This document shows, one piece after another, positions 7,683 through 8,159 of a DNA stretch of 8,159 nucleotides. The notes beneath the pieces are model-generated. The model searched no databases. It saw only the letters and a program-made list of their open reading frames with translations, and was not told the DNA's origin. Within the stretch, counting starts at the first letter, position 1, and every line of letters starts with the position of its first letter. Position numbers and translations under genes: made by a program. This stretch comes from Candidatus Desantisiibacteriota bacterium (GTDB lineage: Bacteria; JACRDZ01): contig JACQWU010000204.1 in the NCBI GenBank assembly GCA_016209155.1, forward strand, positions 1 to 8,159, given 5' to 3'.

Positions 7683-8159
7683 ATGGAAAATATTTTGTCA
7701 ACTAATGAAATAACACATCCGTGTTTCTCAATAAATGCAGCTTCAAAATTTGCCCGGCTGCATTTGCCCGTTGCGCCGGAATGTAATATAAAATGTGCGT
7801 ATTGTAACCGTAAATTTGATTGTGCAAACGAAAATAGGCCAGGAGTAACAAGCTCAGTCCTCACACCGGAAGAAGCACTCGAAAGATTTAAAATTGCAAC
7901 GGAAAAAATTCCAGATATAAAAATTGTCGGGATTGCAGGCCCGGGAGATCCACTGGCAAATAGCGGCAGTGTTTTTAAAACTTTCAGATTGATTCGGAAA
8001 TATGATGATAAAATAAATTTTTGTATTTCAACAAATGGAGTTGAGCTTAAGAAATATGCGGATGAAATTAAAAGTATAGGAATAAAATATATTACTGTTA
8101 CTGTAAATTCCAGAAAAATTGAGGTTGCCAGAACATTATATAAATGGGCAAAAGACGGT
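7683..8159 (+). CDS. nifB: FeMo-cofactor biosynthesis radical SAM protein NifB (N-terminal part, cut by window edge)
   Basis: NifB is the radical S-adenosylmethionine enzyme that fuses two [4Fe-4S] clusters and inserts the central carbide to form the NifB-cofactor passed on to NifEN. The open frame runs off the window after 159 codons. It shows the NifB-specific HPCF at residues 12-15, the radical SAM motif C-x3-C-x2-C at Cys34, Cys38 and Cys41 (PECNIKCAYCNRKFDC), then ENRPG at 50-54 and GIAGPGDPLAN at 83-93, followed by CISTNGVEL. Full NifB proteins have roughly 290 or more residues, and some carry a C-terminal NafY/NifX-like domain; whether this one does cannot be seen. The start follows AAAGGA at 7670-7675 and lies 21 bases after the nifN stop, so nifB belongs to the same operon. 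Confidence 0.95.
   Translation, partial: MENILSTNEITHPCFSINAASKFARLHLPVAPECNIKCAYCNRKFDCANENRPGVTSSVLTPEEALERFKIATEKIPDIKIVGIAGPGDPLANSGSVFKTFRLIRKYDDKINFCISTNGVELKKYADEIKSIGIKYITVTVNSRKIEVARTLYKWAKDG

Overview
This window is a nitrogen-fixation (nif) operon, read entirely on the + strand, in an AT-rich genome with strong bacterial Shine-Dalgarno sites. The order is [end of a probable ammonium transporter gene] - glnK - nifH - nifI1 - nifI2 - nifD - nifK - nifE - nifN - nifB (cut off by the window edge). Two PII-like genes (nifI1, nifI2) between nifH and nifD are the hallmark of the Group III type nif operon of strict anaerobes: methanogens, clostridia, sulfate reducers and some less-studied anaerobic phyla. 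The proteins resemble, as far as I can recall the sequences, the Clostridium pasteurianum type: a short NifK of 458 residues and a NifD with an extra C-terminal-half insertion. I therefore infer a low-GC anaerobic bacterium, but cannot name the species.

Layout. Bases 1-74 are the last codons of an upstream gene, probably amt. Bases 104-442 are a classical GlnK/PII gene, so ammonium sensing and nif genes are joined. Two non-coding gaps are longer than 30 bases (443-502 and 1322-1437). Each is largely filled by an inverted repeat that begins GTAG and ends CTAC, one on each side of nifH. From nifI1 onward the genes are packed tightly (0 to about 20 bases apart, or overlapping by 26 bases), as expected for one polycistronic message.

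How the genes work together. NifH delivers electrons to the NifDK dinitrogenase. NifI1 and NifI2 together shut the enzyme off when nitrogen is plentiful. NifB makes the iron-sulfur-carbide precursor, which NifEN matures to FeMo-cofactor. GlnK would control the transporter.

The main anomaly is nifD. The reading frame breaks near base 2465 and roughly 68 residues (about 200 bp) of otherwise conserved sequence are missing, including the stretch that should carry the third P-cluster cysteine. Everything around it is intact. Either the operon carries a recent, inactivating internal deletion, or the assembly has collapsed here. I did not find a convincing new biological system; the second items of interest are the paired GTAG...CTAC repeats and the complete cysteine set in NifN.
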